Shown here: positions 47,526 to 55,907 of the stretch, one piece after another
How the letters are laid out: each line of letters begins with the position of its first letter
How positions within the stretch are numbered: the first letter of the stretch is position 1
Source of the DNA: an uncultured Bacteroidales bacterium
GTDB taxonomy: Bacteria; Bacteroidota; Bacteroidia; Bacteroidales; Paludibacteraceae
NCBI GenBank assembly: GCA_902782665.1
Contig: CACZOA010000109.1
Span: 1 to 64,000, forward strand
DNA length: 64,000 nt
Direction: 5' to 3'
Notes under the pieces: generated by a model
What the model was told of the DNA's origin: nothing
The model's input: the letters and a program-made list of their open reading frames with translations, nothing else
The model's database searches: none
Translations under genes and position numbers: made by a program

Positions 47526-49280
47526 TCATTTTGAATTTTCATTTATTCCAGCCAAAAGCATCAAGAACGGAGCACTCCAGTTGATTGCGACCTCATTTGT
47601 CGAGTAGCTGCAAATCTCATCGTTGTAAGCTCTTGCCGGATATTTGCGAGTAGGATATTCGCTCTTCGGATGATCATAGTTGTAGACGTAGGTGTCACAA
47701 TCACGTATGGCATCTAGAGTCGGTCCTCCGGCAAGCAATCCTGGCACCGGCACGGCTATTCCGTCACCAGTGCTTCGACGGTCGTGGATGAACATCGGAG
47801 ATTTCTGTCCAAAACCAGTCACGAAACAGTAGCCTGTCGCATTACGTCCGATCAAATAAGTAGTGATATCCTGGGCAGCCTTCAAATATTTCTTGTCGCC
47901 AGTCTTTTTATACTGAAGGAGCAAAATGGTTCCTGCATTCGCCAGTCCACCATTGCTTCCCCACTCAAATTTGGAAAGAGGGAAACGACCCGGATCTTTC
48001 TCCATACGGTCGTAAAGCAAATTGGCCAACTTATCAAAATGCAATTCCGTCTTCTTCTTCAATTTTCCGTCTACCATACTGTTTTCAACTCCTACAATCA
48101 AAGACATCAATGCGAATGACGCAGGGAGCTGCCATGTAGGCACATCATACTGGAATGTGTCGATAGCAGTCAGATCAATATACTTTTTATCTTTTGTGGC
48201 AAGATAAAGCTCCACATCAGCCCAGAAACGGAACTGTTCTGGGTATCTCGCACAATATGAACCAGTATAGATCGAATCTGGATTATGGAAAATGATTCCA
48301 GGATTCTTCTCCGCCCATTCATAAGCCTGCTTAGCATAACGCATCGCCTTCGCAGAAAAATCAGGATAATCAGGATTGTTCTTGAAGAGACGCGAGGCCT
48401 TCGCCATAATAGCTGCGAAACTATAGTTTGTGGCAGTGCTTTTTCCGATCATATATCTCTGCTCATTTGTTTCTGCCGGCAATACCAACGAAACAAATCT
48501 CTTAGTCGTAACCTTGTGGGCAACACAACCGTCGACAGTATCAATCAAAGTAAGCATCCACTCCAGATTATACATCGCCTCATCCAGCACGTCTACTGTA
48601 TTATTCGTGCTTTCTGGAATCTCCATGTCGAAATTCTTATAGAACGACGGGAATGCCTCTGCACTCATGAGCATCGACTCCAATGCGATCGCTGAATTGA
48701 TAGTGTATTTTCCATAATCACCCGCGTCGTACCAACCTCCTGGCGACTTCACCGTCGAGCCAGACTTTCTACCAGCACTCTCTGCAGACGGATGCACAAT
48801 CACGTTGACGTCGGGATGACCAGCCTTATGAGCATAGCTCTGCCCGTGGAAATTGGAGAACTCCTCTGTGCAGTCGATTCCACAACGCCACAAGTAGAAC
48901 GTCTTGTGAGCCCATAAAGTCAGATCATCATACGCTTTTGAAGAAATTGTGAAATTGTACGATTTCTTTCCTCCGACACTTAAATAATACTCACCAGACT
49001 TGTCATAAGATGAAAAATCCGCCCACTGCAAATCTTCTCCACTCAAATCCCAATATTTTTTCGGAGATAGTTTACCTCTATAGCAGATCTTACCAGATGC
49101 AGCGTCGCACAAATAGAATGAATCCACTTTCCCATCCGGCACTACCATCGCTTTTTTATCTGAATTTGGAGTGTAGCCTAACTGTGAAACATGAATTTTC
49201 GCATCGTTCTTTGCCGCACAGATCACTGTCGACAAAGCAAATGCAAATCCAACACATACAAAATCCTTATACTTCTTCAT
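47526..49280 (-). CDS. Glycoside hydrolase family 9 endoglucanase-like enzyme
   Basis: 584 residues with a signal peptide (cleavage near CAA-K). An N-terminal CelD-type Ig-like domain (about 25-115; IHVSQLGYTPNSDKKA) precedes the catalytic (alpha/alpha)6 barrel. Catalytic motifs are present: GGWYDAGDYGKY (from 181) with the two Asp that act as base, MFIHDRRS around His496 and YSTNEVAINW with the acid Glu about 562. The family hydrolyses cellulose and related beta-glucans. No carbohydrate-binding module or T9SS tail is seen, so periplasmic or Sec-secreted. It is probably the metabolic target of the hybrid regulator nearby. Confidence 0.95.
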   Translation of the reverse strand: MKKYKDFVCVGFAFALSTVICAAKNDAKIHVSQLGYTPNSDKKAMVVPDGKVDSFYLCDAASGKICYRGKLSPKKYWDLSGEDLQWADFSSYDKSGEYYLSVGGKKSYNFTISSKAYDDLTLWAHKTFYLWRCGIDCTEEFSNFHGQSYAHKAGHPDVNVIVHPSAESAGRKSGSTVKSPGGWYDAGDYGKYTINSAIALESMLMSAEAFPSFYKNFDMEIPESTNNTVDVLDEAMYNLEWMLTLIDTVDGCVAHKVTTKRFVSLVLPAETNEQRYMIGKSTATNYSFAAIMAKASRLFKNNPDYPDFSAKAMRYAKQAYEWAEKNPGIIFHNPDSIYTGSYCARYPEQFRFWADVELYLATKDKKYIDLTAIDTFQYDVPTWQLPASFALMSLIVGVENSMVDGKLKKKTELHFDKLANLLYDRMEKDPGRFPLSKFEWGSNGGLANAGTILLLQYKKTGDKKYLKAAQDITTYLIGRNATGYCFVTGFGQKSPMFIHDRRSTGDGIAVPVPGLLAGGPTLDAIRDCDTYVYNYDHPKSEYPTRKYPARAYNDEICSYSTNEVAINWSAPFLMLLAGINENSK

Positions 49281-49301
49281 ACAATTTTGTTTAATTCAGA
49301 A

Positions 49302-49333
49302 CAAAAATAGATTATTTTGTCGACAAAAACAAA
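49302..49333 (-). promoter_or_regulatory. GH9 promoter with a 14-bp palindrome between its boxes
   Basis: On the minus strand TTTG at 49333-49330 and TATTTTTG at 49309-49302 are 20 bp apart. TTTTGTCGACAAAA at 49315-49328 is a perfect palindrome lying between them, well placed for an operator. Confidence 0.6.
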
Positions 49334-49389
49334 GATTTCGTCGATAAAACAATAAAATATTCTTATATTCGACCTTTTAGAGAAGTTAT

Positions 49390-49420
49390 TTTGTGCTTTT
49401 CATCCAAAAAACTATTTTTG
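49390..49420 (+). promoter_or_regulatory. Promoter of the 49445 gene
   Basis: TTTG at 49390-49393 and TATTTTTG at 49413-49420, 19 bp apart, 24 bp before the ATG. Confidence 0.6.
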
Positions 49421-49444
49421 TATCAAACTTAAAATATCAGAATT

Positions 49445-50164
49445 ATGAAGAAACTCTTCTTAGCAATATTGTTTTTATTTTCGCTCACTTTTGTTGCAAA
49501 AGCGTGTTTCCCTGAATTTCCCAGAAAAATTGCCAAAGTAGACGGTGTATGTTACGCATACGATGCAGGCAGATGGTATGTAGCTGGTTTTGAGCAAGAA
49601 CAAGACAGCATTGTGCTTAAAAGCGAAGTTTTCATAGATGGAAAAAAAGAGACGGTGGAGGATATATACATTAGAAAATATAATAACGCACACGATTTCA
49701 GTTCTGCGTCCCCAAGAGTTCTGGTGATTTCCAAGGGATTCAAAACTATAGCTATGCTAGATCTTCCTAAATTGGAAAAACTATACATTTCCAAAACGGT
49801 AGACAGGACACACGACGTATGCACTTCAATGTACGCATGCTTTTATACTCCAAATTTGAAAACCATCATCGTCGACAAACAGAACAAAGAGCTAAAGTCA
49901 GAAAATGGCATTCTTTTCACAAAAGATGGTGCATACCTGCTTAAATATCCGGCAAAAAAAGCAGAAAAAGAATATTTGATACCAAACAACGTGAAGAGTA
50001 TCTGTTATGGGGCATTTGAAAATTGTAATTTGAAAACCGTATATTATCCAAACCAGAAAAAAGGAATAGAATCCTACGAACAATTTAGAGTTTACGACAC
50101 ATCCGATAAAGCTGCAGAGTCGATGGGATTCGATATCGGCAAAACCAAATTCATTGTCAAATGA
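49445..50164 (+). CDS. Small exported BspA-like leucine-rich repeat protein
   Basis: 239 residues with a signal peptide (MKKLFLAILFLFSLTFVAKA). The mature part has irregular LRR_5 units: LDLPKLEKLYISKTV, TPNLKTIIVDKQNK, NGILFTKDGAYLLKYPA and CYGAFENCNLKTVYYP, the last being typical of BspA-like proteins. No sorting tail or anchor is seen, so probably periplasmic or secreted. It is divergent from the GH9 gene. A relation to the larger BspA-like protein at 45160 is likely by type, but no direct partnership is shown. Confidence 0.75.
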   Translation: MKKLFLAILFLFSLTFVAKACFPEFPRKIAKVDGVCYAYDAGRWYVAGFEQEQDSIVLKSEVFIDGKKETVEDIYIRKYNNAHDFSSASPRVLVISKGFKTIAMLDLPKLEKLYISKTVDRTHDVCTSMYACFYTPNLKTIIVDKQNKELKSENGILFTKDGAYLLKYPAKKAEKEYLIPNNVKSICYGAFENCNLKTVYYPNQKKGIESYEQFRVYDTSDKAAESMGFDIGKTKFIVK

Positions 50165-50272
50165 TGTTTTGATAGAGACCTTTTCCCAAAAGACGTATCA
50201 AACCATAATCAGCATCTACAAGATACTAGAGATAAACTTCCGCATCAAACCATGTTTGTCAAATAAAATACG

Positions 50273-50280
50273 TATTTTTG
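50273..50280 (+). promoter_or_regulatory. -7 box of the acyltransferase gene
   Basis: TATTTTTG, 26 bp before the ATG; a TTTG lies at 50255-50258, closer than usual. Confidence 0.45.
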
Positions 50281-50306
50281 CAGACCAATTAACGATTTGA
50301 TTAAAT

Positions 50307-50855
50307 ATGATCAAGCAGAAATTAGCGAAGTCCGTACTCAACTTGTTCGGATGGAAGATAGATAAAGAGGTTGAACTTCCAGAGAAATGTGTGTTTTGCA
50401 TAGCTCCACACACAAGCAACTGGGATTTCTTCGTGGGGCTGTTTGCTTATCCGGCTATCGGAGGCAAAAAGAAACAGTTTATGATCAAGAAAGAATGGTT
50501 CATATTTCCATTCGGCATATTCTTCAAAGCCGTAGGAGGAATTCCAATCGACAGAAGCAGACGTATCTCCACTGTGGACCAGTTGGTGGAGGTCTGCAAC
50601 AACACAGACCATTTCCACCTTGCGATAACACCAGAAGGGACACGCAAAGCCAATCCAAACTGGAAACGTGGGTTCTACTATATCGCAAAAAAAGCGAACA
50701 TCCAGATCGCTCTTATATATTTCGACTACAAGAAAAAAGAGATCGGAATAAAGAAAATGTTCACTCCTACGGATGATGCGGAAGCAGATATTGCGGCAAT
50801 CAAGGAGTATTACAGAGGAGTCAATGCAAAATACCCAGAAAATTTTGCCATTTAA
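50307..50855 (+). CDS. 1-acyl-glycerol-3-phosphate acyltransferase-like protein (PlsC family)
   Basis: 182 residues. The catalytic H-x4-D is HTSNWD (His35, Asp40) and the substrate motif is PEGTR (109-113), with FGIFFKAVGGIPIDRS between. These define the LPLAT/PlsC family that adds acyl chains to lysophosphatidic acid or related lysolipids at the membrane. It is shorter than classical PlsC (about 240), as in the Bacteroidota subgroup that lacks the N-terminal helix. The exact acceptor is not known. The next gene begins 88 bp later and has its own promoter. Confidence 0.88.
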   Translation: MIKQKLAKSVLNLFGWKIDKEVELPEKCVFCIAPHTSNWDFFVGLFAYPAIGGKKKQFMIKKEWFIFPFGIFFKAVGGIPIDRSRRISTVDQLVEVCNNTDHFHLAITPEGTRKANPNWKRGFYYIAKKANIQIALIYFDYKKKEIGIKKMFTPTDDAEADIAAIKEYYRGVNAKYPENFAI

Positions 50856-50887
50856 TTTGTAGCAGACTTCTAAAAGAAATATTTTTG
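50856..50887 (+). promoter_or_regulatory. Promoter of the carboxynorspermidine dehydrogenase gene
   Basis: TTTG at 50856-50859 lies directly after the acyltransferase stop and TATTTTTG at 50880-50887 follows with 20 bp between. Confidence 0.6.
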
Positions 50888-50897
50888 CACAAGTTAC

Positions 50898-50911
50898 CCC
50901 ACGCATGTGGG
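50898..50911 (+). promoter_or_regulatory. Small hairpin in the carboxynorspermidine dehydrogenase leader
   Basis: CCCAC (50898-50902) pairs with GTGGG (50907-50911) around GCAT near the expected mRNA 5' end. A second weak pairing (TTAACTT with AAGGTTAA) covers the region just before the ATG. Confidence 0.35.
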
Positions 50912-50943
50912 ATAGTATTAACTTATAAATAAGGTTAACGATA

Positions 50944-52149
50944 ATGTCAAAAGTTGTCATCATTGGTGTCGGCGGAGTCGGCACAGTTGTTGCTCACAAA
51001 GTAGCGCAAAACATTTCAGTGTTTGAGAGTGTGACGCTAGCAAGCCGCACTAAATCTAAGTGCGATGCATTAGCCCAGACGCTTAAAACGAAGTATGGAG
51101 TGCAGTTTGAGACGGATAGCGTCGATGCTGACAATGTAGATGAGATTGTAGCGTTATTCCGTCGCCACAATCCTGAATTGGTTATCAACGTTGCTCTTCC
51201 ATACCAAGATTTGGCTATCATGGACGCTTGCTTGATATGCGGAGTCAACTATCTCGACACAGCCAACTACGAGCCAAAAGACGAGGCTCATTTCGAATAC
51301 AGCTGGCAGTGGGCTTACAAGAAAAGATTTGAAGACGCAGGTCTGACAGCTATACTTGGTTGCGGTTTCGACCCAGGTGTTTCTGGTGTATACACTGCAT
51401 ATGCGGCAAAGCATCACTTCAAAGAGATGCAGTATCTTGATATTGTAGACTGTAATGCCGGCAACCACCACAAAGCATTCGCCACAAACTTCAACCCTGA
51501 GATCAACATCCGTGAGATCACTCAGAAGGGTCGTTTCTATCAGGATGGCAAGTGGGTTGAGACAGGAGCTCTAGAAATCCACAAGCCTTTGACATATCCA
51601 AACATCGGACCAAAGGAGTCATACTTGATGTACCACGAAGAGTTGGAGTCGTTGGTAAAGAACTATCCTTCAATCAAACGTGCACGTTTCTGGATGACAT
51701 TCGGACAGGAGTATCTTACTCACTTGCGTGTAATTCAGAACATCGGTATGGCAAGAATCGACGAAGTTGAATACAATGGTGTCAAAATCGTTCCTCTACA
51801 GTTTTTGAAGGCTGTGCTTCCTAATCCAAAAGATTTGGGAGAGAACTACGAGGGAGAGACTTCAATCGGATGCCGTATCAAGGGAATCGGCAAAGATGGC
51901 AAAGAGTTGACATACTACGTATACAACAACTGCAGCCACCACGAAGCATATATCGAGACAGGCATGCAGGGTGTAAGCTACACAACAGGAGTTCCAGCGA
52001 TGATCGGAGGTATGATGTTCTTGACAGGCAAATGGAAGAAAGCTGGAGTTTGGAATGTAGAAGAGTTTGATCCAGATCCATTTATGGAGCAGCTCAACAA
52101 GCAAGGACTTCCTTGGTTTGAGGTGTTCAACGGAGATTTGGAGCTATAA
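50944..52149 (+). CDS. Carboxynorspermidine dehydrogenase (saccharopine dehydrogenase family)
   Basis: 401 residues. It catalyses the NADPH-dependent condensation of diaminopropane or putrescine with aspartate semialdehyde in the alternative spermidine pathway. The Rossmann motif GVGGVG is at 8-13; ELVINVALPYQDLAIMDAC, ILGCGFDPGVSGVY and DCNAGNHHKAFATNFNPEIN are characteristic of this branch of the family rather than of lysine synthesis. The decarboxylase partner (nspC) is not in this window. It has its own promoter and a hairpin terminator. Confidence 0.9.
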   Translation: MSKVVIIGVGGVGTVVAHKVAQNISVFESVTLASRTKSKCDALAQTLKTKYGVQFETDSVDADNVDEIVALFRRHNPELVINVALPYQDLAIMDACLICGVNYLDTANYEPKDEAHFEYSWQWAYKKRFEDAGLTAILGCGFDPGVSGVYTAYAAKHHFKEMQYLDIVDCNAGNHHKAFATNFNPEINIREITQKGRFYQDGKWVETGALEIHKPLTYPNIGPKESYLMYHEELESLVKNYPSIKRARFWMTFGQEYLTHLRVIQNIGMARIDEVEYNGVKIVPLQFLKAVLPNPKDLGENYEGETSIGCRIKGIGKDGKELTYYVYNNCSHHEAYIETGMQGVSYTTGVPAMIGGMMFLTGKWKKAGVWNVEEFDPDPFMEQLNKQGLPWFEVFNGDLEL

Positions 52150-52167
52150 TATAAACAATCCAATTGC

Positions 52168-52196
52168 AGAGACGCGTTGTCACGCGTCTCTCAATT
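52168..52196 (+). terminator. GAGACG palindrome acting as terminator
   Basis: AGAGACGCG (52168-52176) pairs perfectly with CGCGTCTCT (52183-52191), followed by CAATTTT. Same repeat family as at 22276-22386. Confidence 0.65.
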
Positions 52197-52219
52197 TTAT
52201 GAAACAATAACAAAAAAAG

Positions 52220-53080
52220 ATGATTTTCGGTAAAAAGAAAATAAACTGGAAAGTTCCGAAAGGTGTTGAACCAACAGAGTTCGACCGTAAGATCTTGAAC
52301 TTCCAGAACCGTGGATTCTTAGTTCCAAAGAACGAGTTAGTTCTTAATGAGGAGCAGATTGAAGGAATCCGCAGAAGTGGAGTCGTAAATACGGGAGTGC
52401 TTGATGCAGTAGCGGCAGCCATTCGTCCAGGCATGACAACACAGGAGATTGACGACATCGTATATCAGTATACAATCGATCACGGTGCAATTCCAGCTTG
52501 TCTGAATTACGAAGGATTCCCCAAAAGTGTATGTGTATCACGCAATGAAGTCGTTTGCCATGGCATTCCAAGCACGACGGAAGTGTTGAAAGAGGGAGAT
52601 ATTGTCAATGTGGACTGCACTACAATCCTCGACGGTTATTTTGCAGACGCATCACGTATGTTTATCATCGGAGAGACAACACCAGAGAAAAAGCGTCTTG
52701 TCGACGTTGCTAAAGAGTGTCTGGATTTGGCAATCAGCATCTGCAAACCGTTCACATTCGTCGGTGATTTTGGAAACGCAATCGAGAAGCATGCCAAAGC
52801 AAACGGATATTCTGTAGTAAGAGAGTTGTGTGGACACGGAGTGGGATTGAAATTCCACACAGAACCAGAGGTTTGCCACTACGGCAAAAAGATGTCAGGT
52901 ATGCTGTTGGTGCCAGGAATGGTGTTCACGATTGAGCCAATGATCAACATGGGTGTCCGCAACGTCACATTCGACAAGAAAGATGGATGGACAGTCCGCA
53001 CAGCAGACCTTTTGCCTTCAGCACAATGGGAACATACATTCGTGATGAGAGAGGATGGGTTGGAGATTCTGACATACTAA
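52220..53080 (+). CDS. map: Methionine aminopeptidase type I
   Basis: 286 residues; about 40 residues longer at the N-terminus than E. coli Map. It removes the initiator Met from new proteins. All metal ligands are in place: Asp132, Asp143, His206, Glu239 and Glu271, plus His114 of the substrate pocket (VVCHGIP). Spacing matches the E. coli enzyme. The N-terminal extension (KKKINWKVPKGVEPTEFDRK) has no clear zinc site. Single gene ending in a terminator-like hairpin. Confidence 0.97.
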   Translation: MIFGKKKINWKVPKGVEPTEFDRKILNFQNRGFLVPKNELVLNEEQIEGIRRSGVVNTGVLDAVAAAIRPGMTTQEIDDIVYQYTIDHGAIPACLNYEGFPKSVCVSRNEVVCHGIPSTTEVLKEGDIVNVDCTTILDGYFADASRMFIIGETTPEKKRLVDVAKECLDLAISICKPFTFVGDFGNAIEKHAKANGYSVVRELCGHGVGLKFHTEPEVCHYGKKMSGMLLVPGMVFTIEPMINMGVRNVTFDKKDGWTVRTADLLPSAQWEHTFVMREDGLEILTY

Positions 53081-53112
53081 TTGAAGACATATCTATCAAT
53101 TCGAAAAACATC

Positions 53113-53140
53113 AAAGGGTAGTCCGATGGGCTACCCTTTA
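53113..53140 (+). terminator. map terminator
   Basis: AAAGGGTAG (53113-53121) pairs with CTACCCTTT (53131-53139) followed by a short T-poor tail, so efficiency may be moderate. Confidence 0.6.
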
Positions 53141-53169
53141 TCATGCCATTATATCCATACATCAAACTA

Positions 53170-53526
53170 TTATCGTACTACAGGAACTGTCTTAATATCG
53201 CCTTTCTTTGTCTCGTATTTGTAGATGCCTAATTGCATTGGCTTTTTTATTTTGATTATTTGTCCTTCGTAAAAATTATCGCCTAATATCAAAACGGTTT
53301 TGCCCCCATATATCCTTAATATCTTATCTGATATTTCTGATGCAAGAGCTCCACCTTCCAAAGCTTGAAAAACTTCAAATGAAGTGGATCTTTTGCCTTC
53401 GTATCTTTGTGCAACCGGCAAATAATTAATTCTGTTTTGAACCCTTGCTTGTGCAACACTGTATGTTGTCACAAAAAAAGAAAATGTCAACAATGTTTTG
53501 ACTATGGATTTTCTAAATTTTTTCAT
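53170..53526 (-). CDS. Small exported protein of unknown function
   Basis: 118 residues from ATG 53526, which starts the signal peptide (MKKFRKSIVKTLLTFSFFVTTYSVAQA). A longer start at 53547 would overlap the DUF4924 gene. The mature part is small and basic with beta-like segments (KTVLILGDNFYEGQIIKIKK, IYKYETKKGDIKTVPVV). No family recognised. It follows the DUF4924 gene by 10 bp and is probably last in that transcript. Confidence 0.65.
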   Translation of the reverse strand: MKKFRKSIVKTLLTFSFFVTTYSVAQARVQNRINYLPVAQRYEGKRSTSFEVFQALEGGALASEISDKILRIYGGKTVLILGDNFYEGQIIKIKKPMQLGIYKYETKKGDIKTVPVVR

Positions 53527-53536
53527 TTTTCTGTCT

Positions 53537-54085
53537 TCAATCTTCAAATTTCAGCTTATCTTCTTCCCAATCCTTATATTTCTGAGAAAGGAGATTGAGC
53601 CATTTTGCAAGCTGTTGGATGGCATCCATAGTCTCTTTCGACACTTCCTTTCCCGAGATCTTCAGCATCGTCGTGCCATATAGAGCAGTTAGAGCCAAGT
53701 CGACGTCGTTGACCTCTGCCCCACTCTTATTTTTTGCTCTGAACTCCTGCAGCACAGGCAATATCTGGAAAAACAACGCATTATATGAGATCTGTTCTGG
53801 AGTCTGAAGCAGTTTCATATGTAGGTCGTTCATATCGTCGACAACATTCATTATGAACTGAAGATGTCCGAACGACTGTTTCTGCTCATTCACCATGCCA
53901 GAAATCATATTGTCGTACCATTCTCTAATCGCCTTTTTATCCACATCATCAGCATATCGGGAAATTATGTTCTGATCTATCTTTTCTATGTCCAGGCCAA
54001 AAGCTCTAATTATATCTTCAATCTGCCAGATATACAGCACATACTCCGATATACTTTTATTTCTCAACTGTTTTGCCGCAATCAT
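53537..54085 (-). CDS. DUF4924 family protein
   Basis: 182 residues from ATG 54085 (MIAAKQLRNKSISEYVLYIW, the usual start of the family; upstream Met at 54097 is less likely). Mostly helical, with YLIWQIEDIIRA-like helix, KQSFGHLQFIMNVVDDMNDLH and ISYNALFFQILPVLQEFRAKN. No signal peptide. Function unknown. It belongs to a minus-strand run rplY-pth-hslR-DUF4924-(53170 gene), with a 29-bp gap to hslR. Confidence 0.88.
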   Translation of the reverse strand: MIAAKQLRNKSISEYVLYIWQIEDIIRAFGLDIEKIDQNIISRYADDVDKKAIREWYDNMISGMVNEQKQSFGHLQFIMNVVDDMNDLHMKLLQTPEQISYNALFFQILPVLQEFRAKNKSGAEVNDVDLALTALYGTTMLKISGKEVSKETMDAIQQLAKWLNLLSQKYKDWEEDKLKFED

Positions 54086-54114
54086 AATAATATACAATCA
54101 TCAATTGTTAATCA

Positions 54115-54567
54115 TTAATCATATAGATCATCATCGTCGTCCAAATCAAAATCCCAGTCCCAATCATCGCTGATAAACTGAGGTTCTGTATACTCATTGA
54201 TGTCACGACGGTCTTTTTTAGTAGGTCTGCCAGCTCCACGATCTCGCTGTCCGTTGGATGTATAACGGCTAAGTTCAAGGATTTCTATCTGTTCCTGTGG
54301 AGTGACATTCTCCATAAATTCAGGCACAAGTTTGGCACCCATACGGTTTTCGCTCAACGCAAGCACCTTGAAAGAGTATGTGATCGGAGCACGCTTGATC
54401 TGGATGACATCCCCCACACGGACGTTTCTCGACGCTTTCTGGGAGTTGCCACCAATCATGACATGACCTTTTTTGCAAGCCTCAGCCGCCAATGTTCGCG
54501 TCTTGAACAATCTTACAGCCCACATCCACTTATCGATGCGTACCTCCTCCTTAACCTCTTTTGCCAT
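54115..54567 (-). CDS. hslR: S4 domain RNA-binding protein, Hsp15-like
   Basis: 150 residues. The S4 domain covers about 9-75 (VRIDKWMWAVRLFKTRTLAA, CKKGHVMIGG, SRNVRVGDVIQIKR), as in heat-shock protein 15, which rescues stalled 50S subunits carrying peptidyl-tRNA. The tail ends in an acidic Asp-rich stretch (DWDWDFDLDDDDDLYD) that Hsp15 of Proteobacteria lacks. It overlaps the end of pth by one base, so the two ribosome-rescue type genes are coupled. Confidence 0.9.
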   Translation of the reverse strand: MAKEVKEEVRIDKWMWAVRLFKTRTLAAEACKKGHVMIGGNSQKASRNVRVGDVIQIKRAPITYSFKVLALSENRMGAKLVPEFMENVTPQEQIEILELSRYTSNGQRDRGAGRPTKKDRRDINEYTEPQFISDDWDWDFDLDDDDDLYD

Positions 54568-55130
54568 TACTTGTTGTTGTATTGGTTCATTGTGATGTCG
54601 AGTCCTTGAAGCATGAAAGAGACAAGAGCGTCCGCCGCAATCTTTTTTCTTTCTGGCATAGCCGCCTTATCCTCTTCGCTAAACTCACCCAGCACAAAGT
54701 CTACCTGCTTGCCTTTAGGGAAATCGTTGCCGATACCGAATTTCAGACGAGCATACTTCTCTGTGCCAAGAAGCTCCTGGATATTTTTCAGACCATTGTG
54801 ACCACCTGCGCTACCACTACCCTTGATACGTATCTTACCAAAAGGAAGAGAGAGGTCATCCACAACGACGAAGATGTGATCAACATCTATCTTTTCTTTA
54901 TTTGCCCAATAGCGTACTGCATTTCCGCTAAGGTTCATATATGTATTAGGCTTCAACAGGATAAACTCCTTGTTTTTCACACGACCTTCGGCAATAGCGC
55001 CATAACGTTCGTCCTTAAAAACAAGATTGGACGCTTCGGCAAAAGCGTCCAATACCATAAATCCTATGTTGTGCCTTGTGTTGGCATACTCGTCTCCGAT
55101 GTTGCCAAGCCCAACAATCAGATATTTCAT
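54567..55130 (-). CDS. pth: Peptidyl-tRNA hydrolase
   Basis: 187 residues. It releases tRNA from peptidyl-tRNA dropped by the ribosome. The catalytic His20 is in NTRHNIGF, Asn10 in GLGNIGDEY, and the conserved [16 protein letters not shown] and GGHNGLKNI stretches follow. Its start overlaps the rplY stop by one base, giving an rplY-pth-hslR unit common in this phylum. Confidence 0.97.
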   Translation of the reverse strand: MKYLIVGLGNIGDEYANTRHNIGFMVLDAFAEASNLVFKDERYGAIAEGRVKNKEFILLKPNTYMNLSGNAVRYWANKEKIDVDHIFVVVDDLSLPFGKIRIKGSGSAGGHNGLKNIQELLGTEKYARLKFGIGNDFPKGKQVDFVLGEFSEEDKAAMPERKKIAADALVSFMLQGLDITMNQYNNK

Positions 55131-55690
55131 TATGCGTTAGCTCTTGAACCACGAGTTGCCTTAACTGTAGCAACTACATTGATAGGGTTGTTCAACAACT
55201 CAAGATTCTCGTATGACAATGCGCCAACCTGGATTGACTTACCGATACCTAGGTTCTCAACATTAACGATCAATCTGTCTGGGAAGTTAGTGTAGATACC
55301 CTTAACACGAAGCTTTCTCATCTGCTGAGACAACTTACCTCCTAGCTTAACACCTTCTGCAAGACCCTCAAGCTTGATAGGAATTTCGATTACAACTGGC
55401 TTCTCAGTTGAGATCTCAAGGAAGTCGATATGAAGAATGTTATCCTTAACTGGGTGAACCTGAAGGTCCTTCAAGATAGCTGTAACTGTCTTACCAGCGA
55501 TAGTCAACTCAACGATGTATACGTTTGGAGAGTAGATAAGCTTTCTAACATCACCCTCTTTAACTGTAAAGTGCTTTACATCGCTACCACCGTAAAGTAC
55601 ACATGGGATAAGACCGTTTGCACGAGTCTCCTTTGTAGCCTTCTTGCCTAGATCTGCACGAAGCTCACCTGAAAGTTGAAATTTTTCCAT
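55130..55690 (-). CDS. rplY: 50S ribosomal protein L25 / general stress protein Ctc
   Basis: 186 residues, the long (CTC) form. The N-terminal L25 beta-barrel binds 5S rRNA ([38 protein letters not shown]). The C-terminal TL5-like domain contains [19 protein letters not shown] and [18 protein letters not shown]. First gene of the rplY-pth-hslR unit. It has a good -33/-7 promoter and a leader of about 90 bases with a perfect hairpin. Confidence 0.97.
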   Translation of the reverse strand: MEKFQLSGELRADLGKKATKETRANGLIPCVLYGGSDVKHFTVKEGDVRKLIYSPNVYIVELTIAGKTVTAILKDLQVHPVKDNILHIDFLEISTEKPVVIEIPIKLEGLAEGVKLGGKLSQQMRKLRVKGIYTNFPDRLIVNVENLGIGKSIQVGALSYENLELLNNPINVVATVKATRGSRANA

Positions 55691-55718
55691 TTCTTTAATA
55701 ATTTTTTAAGTATACTCA

Positions 55719-55737
55719 GGATTAGATTTTCTAATCC
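55719..55737 (-). promoter_or_regulatory. Hairpin in the rplY leader
   Basis: GGATTAG at 55719-55725 and CTAATCC at 55731-55737 form a perfect 7-bp stem about 30 bases before the rplY ATG. Ribosomal-protein operons are often autoregulated through leader structures, but no such site is known to me here. Confidence 0.4.
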
Positions 55738-55786
55738 CCCATAATACTCCTCAATGATTTTTTGCCGAAAATCAAGAAAAGCGATG

Positions 55787-55817
55787 CAAAGATAAACAGA
55801 AAAATGCAAAACGCAAA
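55787..55817 (-). promoter_or_regulatory. rplY promoter
   Basis: On the minus strand TTTG at 55817-55814 and TATCTTTG at 55794-55787 are 19 bp apart. It is divergent from and close to the DUF5063 promoter. Confidence 0.65.
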
Positions 55818-55855
55818 ACAGACAATGTGAAATGTGTCCGAGAATCAAAATAATC

Positions 55856-55886
55856 TTTGAAAATCGTAATGAATTATATAATTTTG
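55856..55886 (+). promoter_or_regulatory. Promoter of the DUF5063 / exonuclease-kinase / RapZ-C unit
   Basis: TTTG at 55856-55859 and TAATTTTG at 55879-55886, 19 bp apart, 21 bp before the ATG at 55908. Confidence 0.65.
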
Positions 55887-55907
55887 CAGAGTTTTTTGAA
55901 AAACGCC

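Noticed and set aside
50322..50984. 220-residue minus-strand frame
   Set aside because: Opposite the PlsC-family gene, which carries intact HTSNWD and PEGTR motifs.
54561..55295. 244-residue plus-strand frame
   Set aside because: It lies opposite pth and rplY, both of which have clear family motifs.
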